NCBI RefSeq assembly: GCF_015234215.1 | Contig: NZ_JADEKP010000001.1 | Location: 1,116,001-1,180,000 of the forward strand | DNA length: 64,000 nucleotides | Reading direction: 5' to 3' | Origin: Clostridium chrysemydis | Lineage (GTDB): Bacteria > Bacillota > Clostridia > Clostridiales > Clostridiaceae | Part shown: in pieces, positions 63,982 to 64,000 of the stretch | How the letters are laid out: the number at the start of each line of letters is the position of its first letter | Numbering within the stretch: position 1 is the first letter of the stretch | Position numbers and translations under genes: made by a program | The notes under the pieces: model-generated | What the model was told of the DNA's origin: nothing | The model's input: the letters and a program-made list of their open reading frames with translations, nothing else | Database searches by the model: none

Positions 63982-64000
63982 ATCCCTCTTAATTTATAAC

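Noticed and set aside
1-64000. CRISPR arrays, IS elements, tRNA or rRNA genes, prophage
   Set aside because: No repeated spacer pattern, transposase, tRNA-like cloverleaf or phage gene module was seen on reading both strands. A tRNAscan and repeat search would be decisive.

Overview
The window is a 64-kb stretch of a low-GC, spore-forming, Gram-positive chromosome, most likely Clostridium sensu stricto (Clostridiaceae). The DNA is strongly AT-rich and ribosome-binding sites are strong (AGGAGG type). GTG and TTG starts are common. Gene order matches the housekeeping backbone known from Bacillus and Clostridium. Sporulation genes (spoVM, ylbJ, spoVE/ftsW, a spoVD-type PBP) point to an endospore former. 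MurE carries a DNPR motif and dapF is present, which indicates meso-diaminopimelate peptidoglycan. Almost everything reads on the minus strand. No tRNA, rRNA, IS element, prophage or CRISPR array was seen.

Layout, left to right. 1-10.6 kb: rpsP (partial), ffh and ylxM, then ftsY, smc, a 30-aa membrane miniprotein, an Elp3-like radical SAM protein, rnc, acpP, plsX, rpmF and a YceD/DUF177 protein (secretion, chromosome organisation, lipid synthesis). 10.6-17.2 kb: ackA and pta (acetate formation), plus-strand tmcAL and ylbJ, then a coiled-coil protein, coaD and rsmD. 17.2-37.1 kb: recG, fakA, an Asp23 protein, divergent rpmB, spoVM, thiN-rpe-rsgA, prkC-prpC, rlmN, rsmB, a zinc peptidase, fmt, def, priA, coaBC, rpoZ, gmk, remA, yicC.

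37-47.6 kb is the most accessory part: pepV, an unknown membrane-anchored protein, a GNAT-like protein, an SdpI-family protein, an NCS2 purine permease behind a guanine-type riboswitch, an asparaginase behind an unidentified structured leader RNA, a PBECR-like nuclease, a lipoprotein, dapF, and a plus-strand NFACT (RqcH) gene. 47.6-64 kb: an RlmL-type methyltransferase, pyrR, an RluD-type pseudouridine synthase, the divIVA-ylmH-ylmG-sepF-ylmE cell-division set, DUF881-sbp-DUF881, ftsQ, spoVE/ftsW, mraY, murF, murE, a spoVD-type PBP and an FtsL-like protein. murD, murG and ftsZ are not in this part of the cluster.

Promoters and intrinsic terminators were assigned by eye and cut the window into about twenty transcription units. 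The most interesting unexplained element is the leader at about 43200-43371. It has a sigma-A promoter, a three-way-junction fold starting at the predicted transcript start, and an intrinsic terminator, all before the asparaginase gene. I cannot match it to a riboswitch class I know. Two genes shorter than about 60 codons were found by reading the sequence directly: spoVM (23 aa) and a miniprotein upstream of smc (30 aa).
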